Shown piece after piece: positions 10,985-20,374 of a stretch of DNA of 64,000 nt. Position 1 is the stretch's first letter. Each line of letters starts with the position of its first letter. The position numbers and the translations under genes were made by a program. The DNA comes from Onchidella celtica. Its lineage: Eukaryota; Mollusca; Gastropoda; Systellommatophora; Onchidiidae. Location of the stretch: NCBI GenBank assembly GCA_963931925.1, contig OZ007581.1:16858450-16922449 (forward strand). Direction: 5' to 3'. Below the pieces are notes generated by a model. It searched no databases. It was not told the DNA's origin and saw nothing but the letters and a program-made list of their open reading frames with translations.

Positions 10985-13002
10985 CAATAGTCTCCGTCTA
11001 AGAACTCGCCGCCTTAGAACCCGCCGCTGCTGCCGCGAAACCGAATTTTTTCACTGTAATTTACATGCGTAAGAACCCGCTCTGAAACGAAAAATCCGCC
11101 TAGGAACCCGGCATTTGACCGAGAGATGAGCACACTTTTATGTAAAATGTCCATATTAAACGCAAAATTCTCTTTCAAGTAGACTGGATAGACCAAAGTC
11201 ACACAGTACAGTGAAAGAGAACGGGTGGAGGGAAGGTAGGGGGAGGCGAACCGTACAGAGGATGGAGCCCAGTTACGTCTTTAGTGTGCAAGCAGGCCAC
11301 TCCTAGACTAAATTAGCATAGTCATTGTCACAAATCCCAGACTGGGAGATGTAATAGTTTATGACAGGACGACAATCACGAACACGCGAGTTTAACACTT
11401 AACAAAACAACCCATCAGACTCACACATTTATTAAACATAAGTATACATATAATAGCGCAATTACATACATTATATTATTGAAATGACTGCCGTACAACG
11501 GCCTTATTCTCACACACACTCTCCCGCGGATCCACAATCCGGTAGTCACTCCTAAAGGCACTTCGGCCTCAGCCTCTCCCCTCAGGGTCTTAATAGCACA
11601 TTAATAATTTACTGGCACCGCAGTCTCTCAATATCCCCTCCCTATTGTCATACACCTTAGCACTCCCCTAGCACCTCAGCAGGGCAACAACACATTATTA
11701 TTTCCATAGCCATCAACATGGCAACAACATAGTATCAGTTCACTAGCCTATCAACATGGCAACAATATAGTATCTCATTCACTCTCATATCTACGTCCCT
11801 GTCCGTGGCCTGACTGCCACGACTTTATGTGCCTCTACTGTCCTGTACTGACAGCCTCACTTCTGGCCTATGTGTGGCCTCCGGCCCTAGGCTGGCCTAT
11901 CCCTTGTGCTCATCGAGGGGGCTCTTCGGCCCGTCCCCGACACCTACAAGAATAACATTACATTGGTATAATACCCTACCATTTCTATTCACTCCACCTC
12001 TCCTTACAATCCATGAAGCGTACACACACTAGTTCACCTTTCACTCACCACACATCTTACGGTAACACACCTCCATCGGAGTACACACTACTCACTCGCG
12101 CTACAAATCCATGAACTCACTTTCATCTATCGCTCATGGCGCACATTGCTATATCCAATATCAAGGACTTCCACATTCCTCACATATACTTATTTACATC
12201 ATGGTAATAGACGAATATAATATAATACATCAATCATAATAATCAATCAACGTTCTACATACCAGTCATTACTGGAACAACACTCATCCGTCTCCCGACT
12301 GCTTTCACTTATGTCCGCCCGCTGGGCTCTTATTCACAGGTCCGCTCCGTCGGACCTTCTAACTTGCAGTGATAGTTATACAGCGCTTTCGCCTCATTCA
12401 GACCCCCCCCCTCCCCCCCACTACTCACAACAGCACGCTTAACTTGCTGTCTACTGTGAGTCCTTCTTACTCTACACCCGCTCTGTAGCAATCCCCTTAA
12501 TTGCACTCACTCCACTCGTGACAGTCATTACCTAACAATACTAACATCTATTGTTGTCTGACTCGAGGGGCAGAATTTTATACGTAACTGACCAAGTGCT
12601 TGGTTTGCACGGCACATCTACTTGTGGCTGATTGTTGTTATTACACAGGGTATCACTGGGCCTCGTGTCGTCTAAAATCGGCATCTGTGATTCACAACTT
12701 GATTGTGCAGTCTGAAGCATTGCATTCATTACACAATCATCACTGTAAGAAAACAGCATTCTGCTAGCCATAAGTCGTAACTTTGACCATTCCCCCCCCA
12801 AAAAAATTTTTTTTTAAAAAATGTTCAACGCTTAATTTTCATCACGAGGTCACGACCCAGGTCCGGGCAATCAAGGGGGATAAGCAATGAACACGGGACG
12901 TCAAATATGAGTGGCATCTTTTGATATCCGCCTGTGCCCGGTCCGCCTAAGAACCCGCTTTTTCTGTCTCATGTTGACCGGGTTCTTAGACGGAGACTAC
13001 TG
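10985..13002. mobile_element. Pogo/Tigger-like nonautonomous DNA transposon
   Basis: Near-perfect terminal inverted repeats beginning CAATAGTCTCCGTCTAAGAA (left) and CAGTAGTCTCCGTCTAAGAA (right, complement), flanked by TA at 10983-10984 and 13003-13004. TA target duplication with a CAGT-type end fits the pogo/Tigger branch of Tc1/mariner. The motif TAAGAACCCG recurs just inside the ends (about 11014, 11069, 11100, 12950 and in the right TIR), like a reiterated transposase-binding site. No transposase is recognisable. A minus frame of 86 codons at 12541-12801 is of unknown origin. Without the nested LTR the element is about 0.8 kb. Confidence 0.8.
11326..12523. mobile_element. Solo LTR nested in the pogo-like element
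   Basis: A 1,198-bp block starting TGTCACAAATC and ending ACTCGTGACA, so it has TG...CA ends and a 6-bp terminal inversion (TGTCAC/GTGACA). It is flanked by the perfect 5-bp direct repeat GTCAT at 11321-11325 and 12524-12528. Those are the marks of a retrotransposon LTR left after LTR-LTR recombination. No gag, pol or primer-binding site is present. The TGTCAC start is common in Gypsy-type LTRs, but family and strand are not settled. A TTTATT at 11427 would be a minus-strand AATAAA about 100 bp from one end. Confidence 0.82.
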
Positions 13003-13099
13003 TATAACGGAAAAATGGATGGGGAAGGGGAAAGAGGTGGAATTTACACATTTAAATACAAATCAAAAGTAATATGTAACAACAACAACCACAAAAGAT

Positions 13100-13133
13100 C
13101 CATAGCGTTCTAGAGGACTCTAGAACGCTATGG
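13100..13133. repeat. Perfect 16-bp palindrome with 2-base spacer
   Basis: Arms 13100-13115 and 13118-13133 are exact reverse complements around GA. The right arm runs directly into GGTTCAATCCC, close to a Pol III B-box (GGTTCGANTCC). This could be a decayed tRNA-like head with a self-complementary arm; no full tRNA fold is evident. Confidence 0.85.
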
Positions 13134-13139
13134 TTCAAT

Positions 13140-13570
13140 CCCACGACGGAGTTGTTTTGTTTGTTTTTTTTAAACCTAGTACTGCTCATTATTAGGAATC
13201 ATTTTGTTTCCTAAGGATTTTGCAGAATTGATGTCGTGGAGAAACTGAACATTACTAGCGTGCTCCAGATTACGGTACTTCTTTTATTTAATCCTGTTCA
13301 TTTTATTTAAATATTCCTTCATTAAACGGAACAGTTGCTAATTAGAAATAAAAATGTAAATCAAATCTTAAACATGTAAATGATTCTTTAGTCATAGTGA
13401 ACTGAAAATTTCGTCTCTCTCTGTCGTGACTTAGATCTATCCTGTATTTACTGAAAATATATTTTGGAGGTCTTCTGCTTCAGCCATTTGTCATGTTTTG
13501 TTTTATTACTTGTTTTTTTGCATGGAAGTTTTATTTCACTTTTATCTGCCCAGGCAGACTTCACACCCGA
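13140..13570. other. Stretch without recognisable gene
   Basis: AT-rich, no convincing ORF or repeat structure seen. Confidence 0.5.
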
Positions 13571-13575
13571 CAAAA

Positions 13576-14045
13576 GAATCCTAGTCACAATTTTATACTC
13601 TGGGGCAAAGCAACGATGATTTGGGGGGGGGGGGCATGAAAAAAAAAGTGACGACAACAAAAAACAAAAAGTCAGCTCTTGCGGAGATTCGAACCCCCCT
13701 TACCTACTCGGCAGGCGAGTTTACTTGGCATGCCACGGGCGAACTAAGCAGGGTCTCTGCTGCCGAGGACACGATAACCAATAAGTATATAAATACATGT
13801 ATCGCTAAAAAAAGACAACCTGGTGCATCATTAGGCTACCACAACCTAAGATTAAGAAACACCATGCGTTAGCTACTCCGAATTGAGCCATAGAGTGAAG
13901 AGCCTAATTATTCAACAAAACAAGCCAGAATTGTGATCTAAAAAAAGGAGCTTTTTCTAAATAAAATCACATAACCAAAAATCCATCTGCGAATTAAGAT
14001 TCTGATCTTATTCTGATCCGCAGACGTTTGCGAATAAGTGTGGCC
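13576..14045 (-). repeat. Dispersed repeat S1, copy 1 (tRNA-like core)
   Basis: About 470 bp shared with 21555-22025 in the same orientation, including TATACTCTGG, CAGCTCTTGCGG, ACACGATAAC, AAAGACAACCTGGTG and CAAAACAAGCCAGAATTGTG. On the minus strand a central stretch (about 13750-13680) resembles a tRNA: a CTCG-loop-CGAG-type arm followed by GGTTCGAATCTCCG, a good B-box. The right edge carries inverted TCTGCGAAT...ATCCGCAGA. The tRNA-like part is internal rather than at an end, so this is not a standard head-body-tail SINE. It may be a composite. Confidence 0.75.
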
Positions 14046-14051
14046 TGAAAA

Positions 14052-14410
14052 TAATACCAGAGAGTATAGCCTAGAGAGATACTTCCGTCAAACCGCGAAA
14101 CTAGGTCGCTGCGGTAAACAATACCCATGTAGTAGAACTGAAAGAGACCGCCGTCACCAAAGATAGTGTGCATATATCTGTTTACTGTGGTTTGATCATA
14201 TTTTTGGACTGATTGAAACTAGAATCTATTTAGGGTCGTTTGTAAGCTCTTAGTCTCACGCCCCGTGGAAACGCACAAACCGGTATTGTTTACCGCAGCG
14301 ACCTATTTTCCGCCCCATGCTAACAATGGTTTCGCGAAGACTTCCGTGTCGCGCAGTGCAACTCGACCAATGGTGAAACCTCTCTATACATCTATACTCT
14401 CTGATAGTGA
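14052..14410. mobile_element. Inverted-repeat element (MITE-like)
   Basis: Two sets of matching inverted arms. Outer arms are AGAGAGTATAG at about 14060 against CTATACTCTCT at about 14392. Inner arms are a 23-bp perfect inverted match at about 14103-14125 and 14281-14303. A CTTCCGT-plus-CGCGAAAC block also appears on both sides. The centre is unmatched. No ORF. Superfamily unknown. Confidence 0.65.
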
Positions 14411-14424
14411 TAATACCCTGAGTC

Positions 14425-15197
14425 TCATACTTATGTCAGCCCTACATTTAGAAAGGGAAAGGGTGCTGCCAAAATCACCGTCCCGTATACATGTAATTTG
14501 TGTTGGTGTAGAGTAGAACTGATATGAATATGATGAAGCCAAGCTCCTCCCTCCCATTTAAAAAAAAAAAAGACAACCCACAGTCAAGTTGTTACTGTTC
14601 TCACCCCCCCACCCCACAACCCCGTGTGCGCCCCCACCTCCCTCGTCGAAATTTTAATGCTTAGGCCATGGCTCTGACCTGTGAAAAAGAACATCGAGCG
14701 CCAGCTATCCTGAAAGAAACTTTGGAGGGGAATCACTGAAACTAGTTAAATGTACATTTAGGCCAAGATGGCCCATGTAATCCAGTGAAATCAAATTTAA
14801 CAGAATAAATGACAACGATGTGAGGAAGTAAACGAGGGGACAATGGGTACAGGTAGCTGAATTGAGTGAAAATGGACATACACACAGTTATAGGCCTATT
14901 TTGACCCCTATTACATTACATAATCTAAGTTTTCTGGTCTCTTGCCATTTGCACCTCTGAATTATGTGAGATGGCATAGATCCATCTCTATGCATAGATC
15001 AGATACATGTACAATACATGAAATTAGAAACGTATATGTAGAACCGCTTCTTTATCAAAAAGGAAAAAAACGGCGAAAACAGCTCAGGCCAATGGTCGTG
15101 TACACGGATGATTTCCATGTAAACACAACAGCGTACGCATCGCTTTATCGGCCAATAACATGTGCTGTTATTATCTCGGGACAAAATAATGCAACCG
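14425..15197. other. Stretch without recognisable gene
   Basis: Contains a C-rich patch near 14604-14640 and A-runs but no supported gene or repeat boundary. It ends at the TTA target site of the Harbinger element. Confidence 0.5.
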
Positions 15198-15421
15198 TTA
15201 AGCCGGTCCCAGTGTAGCTCTGTAGGTCTGTGTCTGCGCTAGCGCGAAGCACGCTGGCCGCGTGTCACCCCAGCCGCACATTGGGTTATCGTCTGCGGCG
15301 TCTGTAACTGACAGGGCTGCCTTGCTATTTTTAGGTACCGTGTAACCGCGGCCCCCCCGCAACAGGCTCAGTTGACCTAGATTTCGAATTGAGTGCAGTT
15401 GGAGTGAGTATCAGTATCACA

Positions 15422-18117
15422 ATGGCTTCATCATCAGACGAAGATGTTGGAATCGGTCTTGCACTGTATTTGCTTTCGGATGGAAAAAGAAAGCGACGCT
15501 TTCGCGCACACCCAATAAACAAAGAGAGAGAGCACAGAGGGGTCATGTCCAAGCTGTATCCTCAACTGTGTGATGATGAGGATAAATTTCATAATTATAC
15601 TCGGATGAGCAGAGTCGCTTTCGAGGAGCTCTTGACTGCTGTGCAAGATGATATTCGAAAGCCAGACACCAACTTTCAGCGGGCAATACCCCCACGAGAA
15701 AGACTTCTATTGACCCTTAGGTAAGTTTTTGTTAAGTTTTGGTTTAACGCCACATGCAACACTGTAAGGTCATTTACGAGGCAGAACCTTCGAATTTAAG
15801 GTACATCTCCAATAGGACGGGGTCGGAGCCATGAAAACTCCGAAAAAAATCTCAGTAAACCTCCACGGATTCGAACACAGGATCTCCTCGTCAAAAGGCG
15901 GGCGCACTACCGCTCGGCCATCGACACCCCCTTTGTAGACTACTTTCGGCCATTCCAGGTTTCATGTAATGATAAATAACATTGTTTTGGTTTGACTTGT
16001 GTGCTTATCAGCTTATTTTTGTTGTTGTTTCTTTTGTGTGTGTGTGTGTGTGCATTATACTGTCCCCGCGGTTTTATGCAATTTTATGCAATAACTCAAA
16101 ACACCCAAAATCGACTTTGATGCCGAATCGAAGAATCAGGTCACAAATCTGCAATGTCTTGTTAGTTATTAATTAATAATATTGAAGCTATTAAATGCTG
16201 TGATTAGTATGAATGTTAATTTGAATATATAAGCAATTTAAAAACTGCATAGCAATGATATTCTGGGAGACTGATAAAAACAAAAAAGTCTTGCAAATAT
16301 ATCTTTTAATAACACAAACAATTTAACAAAAAATCAAATATACACAATAGTAGCACTAGCAGCATTTTCATCTTCCTCCTCCTCCACCATCTCAAACAAT
16401 AAATTGTAAATTTTGCGGAGGTAGGTCCTTTTCCTCCTACCCGAGAGGGTGGCCATGTGAGGCAGAAGGCCCCTGAGACTCTCGAGGTCTTCTTTGTGCA
16501 TTGAGTTTGATGCACTGTCTTGCATCTTTGCTTCCAAGAAGCGGGCCGCCTTCTCCTTGAAGAGGTCATCTTTTTCGGGAGTAGGGGTCGCTCTCTTCCG
16601 CTGTTTGTTGACAGGGGCAGGTGTGGCTGGTTCCAGAGGCTGTGACTCTAGCTCGTCAGATGGTGAAGGGGATGGGGATGATGTGCTGGGAGTGGTTTCC
16701 TCAAAGTCACCCTGGCTGCCACTCACCGAGGCGCCCTCCTCCCACAGTGGCTCAGGCTCGGAGGAGCCTAAATTGCCCAGCATAGAGCCATGCTGCATGT
16801 GTGGCTCCAGGAAGCTCATCTGTTGAGCCAGGTAAAACTGGGGCTTCTTTTTCCCAGGTGCACCTGAGCCACTGGGTAGATTCTGGCTTGACCGACTTCG
16901 GCTGTATGAGCCTCTCAAATTCTGCCACCTTTTCTTGGCAGAATCAGCTGAAAGTGAAAGTAAAAAGATGTTATGTAGAATAATATTTTTTTTTAACCCA
17001 TAAGTTGGCAGAATCATGGTTTACATGGGTACAGTCAGTCCCTGTCAGAATAGATAATATGGTACTACAGGGAGTGTTGCAATTGAGGGAATGGGTTGTG
17101 CTGTAGAGAAGTAAGGCTGGAGCATGATATATATATGTATCATGCAAACACAAATTTAGGAACTTTCAACATCTTTTTTTCCCTTCCAGATATCTTGCCA
17201 CTGGAGAAAGTGCAAGGAGCTTGCACTACCAGTTCCGAATGGGCGACAGCACTGTGCGCAGCATTGTGTACGACACATGCGAATGTCTCTGGCAGAAACT
17301 GTTGGACAAGGAAATGCCTCGCCCTACTGAGGAGACTCTGAAGGAAGAAGCAAATGCCTTTGAAAACATTTGGCAGTTTCCCCATTGTTTGGGAGCAGTG
17401 GATGGGAAGCATATAAACATTGAATGCCCCCCCAACTCTGGAAGTGCTTTTTTTAACTATAAAAAACATTTTTCTATTGTTTTGCAAGGTGTGGCTGACG
17501 CAAAAGCCAACTTCCTTGCAGTTGATGTAGGGGATTCAGGAAGGCACTCGGATGGTGGGATACTGAGACATTCTTCCTTTGGTAAGGCTTTAGTACAGCA
17601 GCAGCTGCCTCTCCCACAACCTGATGAGATTATGGGAGAAGTCTTGCCATACGTGTTTGTGGCTGATGAGGCGTATCCACTTCACCCAAACATCATGAGA
17701 CCCTTTCCTGCCAGAGGGCTTGATGACGTACGTAGGATTTTTAATTACAGGTTGTCGAGGGCACGGCGGATTGTGGAGTGTGCTTTCGGCATAATGGCAC
17801 AGAGGTGGGGGATTTTAAAGACAACTCTGAGGATCAACCCTGACAATGCTAGGAAAGTTGTACTAGCGTGCTGCATACTCCATAATTTTGTGCGGAGACG
17901 ACAACCTGCGAGTGTGGATTCTGCTGCCGAGGAAGCATCAACAGATGAAAACCTCTTCCAGCTACAACACGGTACAGAAAGGTCCATGTCCAGTACCGGA
18001 AGGCCAACCCAAGAGGCAATGGTAGTGCGAGAGAAATTTGCAAATCTCTTCATGACAGGCCTTGCTGTCCCCTGGCAGTATGAAAGGGCTCATGTTCGCC
18101 CTGCTGCAAATGCATAA
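15422..18117 (+). CDS. PIF/Harbinger DDE transposase (HARBI1-like), two exons
   Basis: Exons 15422-15720 and 17190-18117 join AG|GTAAGT to TTCCAG|A in frame to give 408 residues. The start is the ATG of MASSSDEDVG; an upstream in-frame TTG is not needed. Residues 1-100 are the N-terminal region with RMSRVAFEELL and PPRERLLLTLRYLATG. The DDE nuclease core (DDE_Tnp_4) follows: GAVDGKH (Asp about 171), AVDVGDSGRHSDGG (Asp about 212/221), VADEAYPL and VECAFGIMAQRWGIL (Glu about 296), then CCILHNFVRRRQ. The length is typical for HARBI1-like proteins, and all catalytic motifs are present. The family needs a Myb/MADF partner for DNA binding and nuclear entry, which is the minus-strand gene interleaved with it. 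Confidence 0.92.
15726..15931 (-). mobile_element. tRNA-derived SINE in the transposase intron
   Basis: Minus-strand element starting GGGGGTGTCGATGGCCGAGC, with A-box TGGCCGAGCGGT at 15920-15909 and B-box GTTCGAATCC at 15877-15868, both near consensus. The head resembles a tRNA of the Leu/Ser class. The body ends GTGGCGTTAAACCAAAACTT, a 3' end style common to molluscan SINEs. Its 3' tip abuts the GTAAGT splice donor at 15721, which is retained. Confidence 0.82.
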
Positions 18118-18659
18118 ATAAAGTATGTACATATGTACAGATCTATAAGTATAATATGTATTTTTTCTTTTCAATATCAAAAATGTTTAAGCATATTATG
18201 CATCTGTGAAAATATATGATGAGTAAAGCGCCTTGAGCTCATTTTTCTTTCTGAGGGAAGGCTGCAGTAACATTATTATTATTATTATTATTATTATATT
18301 TATTAATATATTATAAGCATACAGTCGGGTTTGGATAAAAAATCATTTAAGCTTAAGATAATTATTTTTTTTATTGGTTAAAATAAAAGTGTTGCCAGGT
18401 CCTGTTCTGACTTTCTGAGCACAGTTGAAAAATACTGAGATTGTAGGCCTAAATAAACTAGCTTTGAAATCTCACCTGTGCAACCCGCGCAAGAGGCTAC
18501 TGCTTTCCATTCTGCTTCAACCTTGAAGCGGTCCTTGTACCCTGGTTCCCTCGGGTTGTATAGGACAGGATGTTTTTTAACTTCCTCAATTAGTCTTTCA
18601 GTGAAATCCCGATCAGACATTGACTGGGTACCGGTAGCCATTCTAAATTTTCCTGACAT
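16334..18659 (-). CDS. MADF/Myb-SANT-like Harbinger partner protein, two exons
   Basis: Exon 18659-18476 ends at CACAG|GTGAG and exon 16947-16334 begins after TTTCAG. They join in frame to give 265 residues. Residues about 18-95 form a MADF-type trihelix: FTERLIEEVKKHPVLYNP, AEWKAVASCAGCT, then ADSAKKRWQNLRGSYSRSRS across the junction. A Ser/Pro/Glu-rich linker and a helical tail (KEKAARFLEAKMQD, MATLSGRRKRTYLRKIYNLL) follow. That layout matches the second protein of Harbinger elements, which binds element ends and recruits the transposase. The start Met at 18659 is the first in frame; an upstream noncoding exon is possible. The two exons straddle the transposase's second exon on the other strand. 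Confidence 0.88.
18215..18298 (+). repeat. LINE/SINE-type 3' tail with (ATT)n
   Basis: AAAGCGCCTTGAGCTC followed by an ATT microsatellite at about 18272-18297. It resembles the 3' end of the CR1-type LINE at 25768-25836, where AAAGCGCCCAGAGCTTG is also followed by ATT repeats. Confidence 0.55.
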
Positions 18660-18972
18660 AAAAAAGAAAAATATTTAACCTCAGGCTTATCTGGTGGAAC
18701 TGCTGTTTTAGTGTAACTACAATCTTAAGTCTAAAAGCTAGTACATTTTAATTGTTTTATCTTTACCATGTTACCAAAATGCTATCCTGTATTCATACAT
18801 ATTTCTTTTTTTGACTACGTTTAGTTCCATTTTATCCTAGGAATTTGCAATGGTTCTAACATTAAACGTTGTACACAATAAATTGGCATACATGTATGCG
18901 TCATACTGCCATCATCATAAATTTAATCAAATGTGCCTTGGCTTTTTATTATACATGACATATTAAATTTTG

Positions 18973-19185
18973 CGCGCGTTGTGTGTGTGTGTGTGCGCGC
19001 GCGCTCACCCGTGGGCGGTAGGGATGAATGTAGTCCGAACAGCATGGATGGATAACCGCTACCTGTCTATGTGTATTATTATGTAACTACATGTGTGTAC
19101 TATGTACTATGAAACACCAAGCCAATGTGCCAGTGACTGGACAATAAACGTTGATCTTATCTTATCTTTTCTTATCTTAAATTAA
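18973..19185. repeat. GT/GC dinucleotide tract and (CTTAT)n tail
   Basis: A GTGTGTG/GCGCGC tract at about 18978-19003, and a TCTTAT-type tail at about 19153-19180 following GGACAATAAACGTTG. Related tails occur at 51690 and 55690, so this is probably the 3' end of a third repeat family inside the Harbinger element. Confidence 0.6.
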
Positions 19186-19845
19186 CTAATTCCAGTCTCC
19201 TCAATTCTTCTACTTTCATCCTTACCTAGCCCTTGCTTCGAGATTTGTCTATGGACACTGCACACCAGATACTTTTTATTAGAGATTTGGATAGATTCTG
19301 TAGTGAATACTTTAAAATTAAATGTAGATCAAGATCAAGATCAGATTTATCTATCTAGAATCTAGGCCTTTATAGAGATTATTCCTCTGCATCCCAATTC
19401 CTGAACTATCAATCTAGATCTAGATTCTAGAACCAGAGGCCAGAAGCACACAGTCCACAGTTTTCACTACATGTGAAAAGTAGGTCAACCTTTCGATTGG
19501 AAATTTTAATGTATGATAAAGTGCATTTCTTGGGATTTTGTGGTCAGGTGTCGATTCTAGCACCAATATCTAATAGTAAAGCACCTAATAATACTTACTT
19601 CTTGCTGATTTTGATGACTTGTGAAGGATTTCGGTAGAAAATGCTCAAGAAGCGAGGCTGCTCTGACAGACGTGTTTTACGACACAGTTGAATGGGCCGT
19701 CTGACGAGTCGTGCAAGCCCGCTGGTCACAGACGAACCACACAGCGACGCTGTTCAAGAACACAGCTTGTATCGTGTTCATTTGCATGGTGCGTGCGAGG
19801 TCAGCTAGACTACAGAGCTACAGAGCTACGCTGCTTCCAGCCTTA

Positions 19846-20313
19846 GGCGGATTAATCATTCAACAATCCTTTCGGTTTCGTTCAGTCACTTAACCCACTT
19901 GGCCTTATAGCTTTGTCTCTTCCGGTTAACTTCCGGATAGCTACCGATACTATTGGTTTGAATATTTTTACTTTGCCTCTTGACTACAAAACCGTGTCAA
20001 CTGTTTTATTCAAACTGTTCTACAGTCTAAACAATATTTGTAATGCACCGGGGGGAAAGTGTTGGGAATTCATGGAAATAATGCTAAAATCCAAATCTGA
20101 GCACTGAAAACGTACTATGAATGTTCCATTCGAAGTAATCGAGTATTTACGCCAATGATAATTTGGTTTGGTATTGGGAATGGTAACCACTGTCAGTGTC
20201 ACACTCATGGTTTGAATAGAATGTAATGTCTAAAAACAGACCACTGCGACAGTTTTAGAGGCCGTTTTCCATAGTGTGTCATCCTGATCCCCTGGATGTG
20301 TAGACATTCAGCG
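19846..20313 (+). promoter_or_regulatory. Upstream region of the Ig-domain membrane gene
   Basis: The 468 bp between the Harbinger right end and the first coding ATG must hold the 5' UTR or an upstream noncoding exon and perhaps the promoter. I see no clear TATA box at a defined spacing and no CpG island. Assignment is positional only. Confidence 0.3.
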
Positions 20314-20374
20314 ATGGAAGGAAAAATGTTCGTCGCGTACTATTCATTAATAGTTGTTATATTATATTTTGAAG
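20314..20374 (+). CDS. Ig membrane protein, exon 1 (signal peptide)
   Basis: Encodes MEGKMFVAYYSLIVVILYFE, a short charged N-terminus and a hydrophobic core, ending in phase 1 at G|GTAGGT. An in-frame ATG at 20296 (MCRHSA...) would add six residues; the downstream ATG gives the more typical signal peptide. Confidence 0.75.

Larger units (their letters stand above)
15201..19842. mobile_element. Intact-looking PIF/Harbinger DNA transposon
   Basis: A 4,642-bp element flanked by TTA at 15198-15200 and 19843-19845, the 3-bp target duplication of PIF/Harbinger. The 25-bp terminal inverted repeats align without gaps: AGCCGGTCCCAGTGTAGCTC at the left against GGCTGGAAGCAGCGTAGCTC at the right (complement). 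The inner 12 bases of the 25-bp repeats match exactly and the outer bases differ at six or seven positions. It carries both genes expected of the superfamily, a DDE transposase on plus and a MADF/Myb-like protein on minus, with no frame damage in the spliced models. A tRNA-derived SINE sits in the transposase intron. The right end lies about 470 bp upstream of the start codon of the Ig-domain gene. Confidence 0.88.

Noticed and set aside
10464-10987. Long minus-strand Ser/Leu/Tyr frames
   Set aside because: Translations of GA/GATA simple repeat only.
12541-12801. 86-codon minus frame as the C-terminus of a pogo transposase
   Set aside because: No DDE or HTH motif is visible; kept only as an unassigned frame within the element.
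13680-13750. Functional tRNA gene on the minus strand
   Set aside because: The B-box is good but the anticodon loop lacks U33 and the acceptor stem does not pair; the second copy has lost the B-box.
15868-15931. Functional tRNA-Leu gene
   Set aside because: It continues into a SINE body and has no matching acceptor stem; it is a SINE head.
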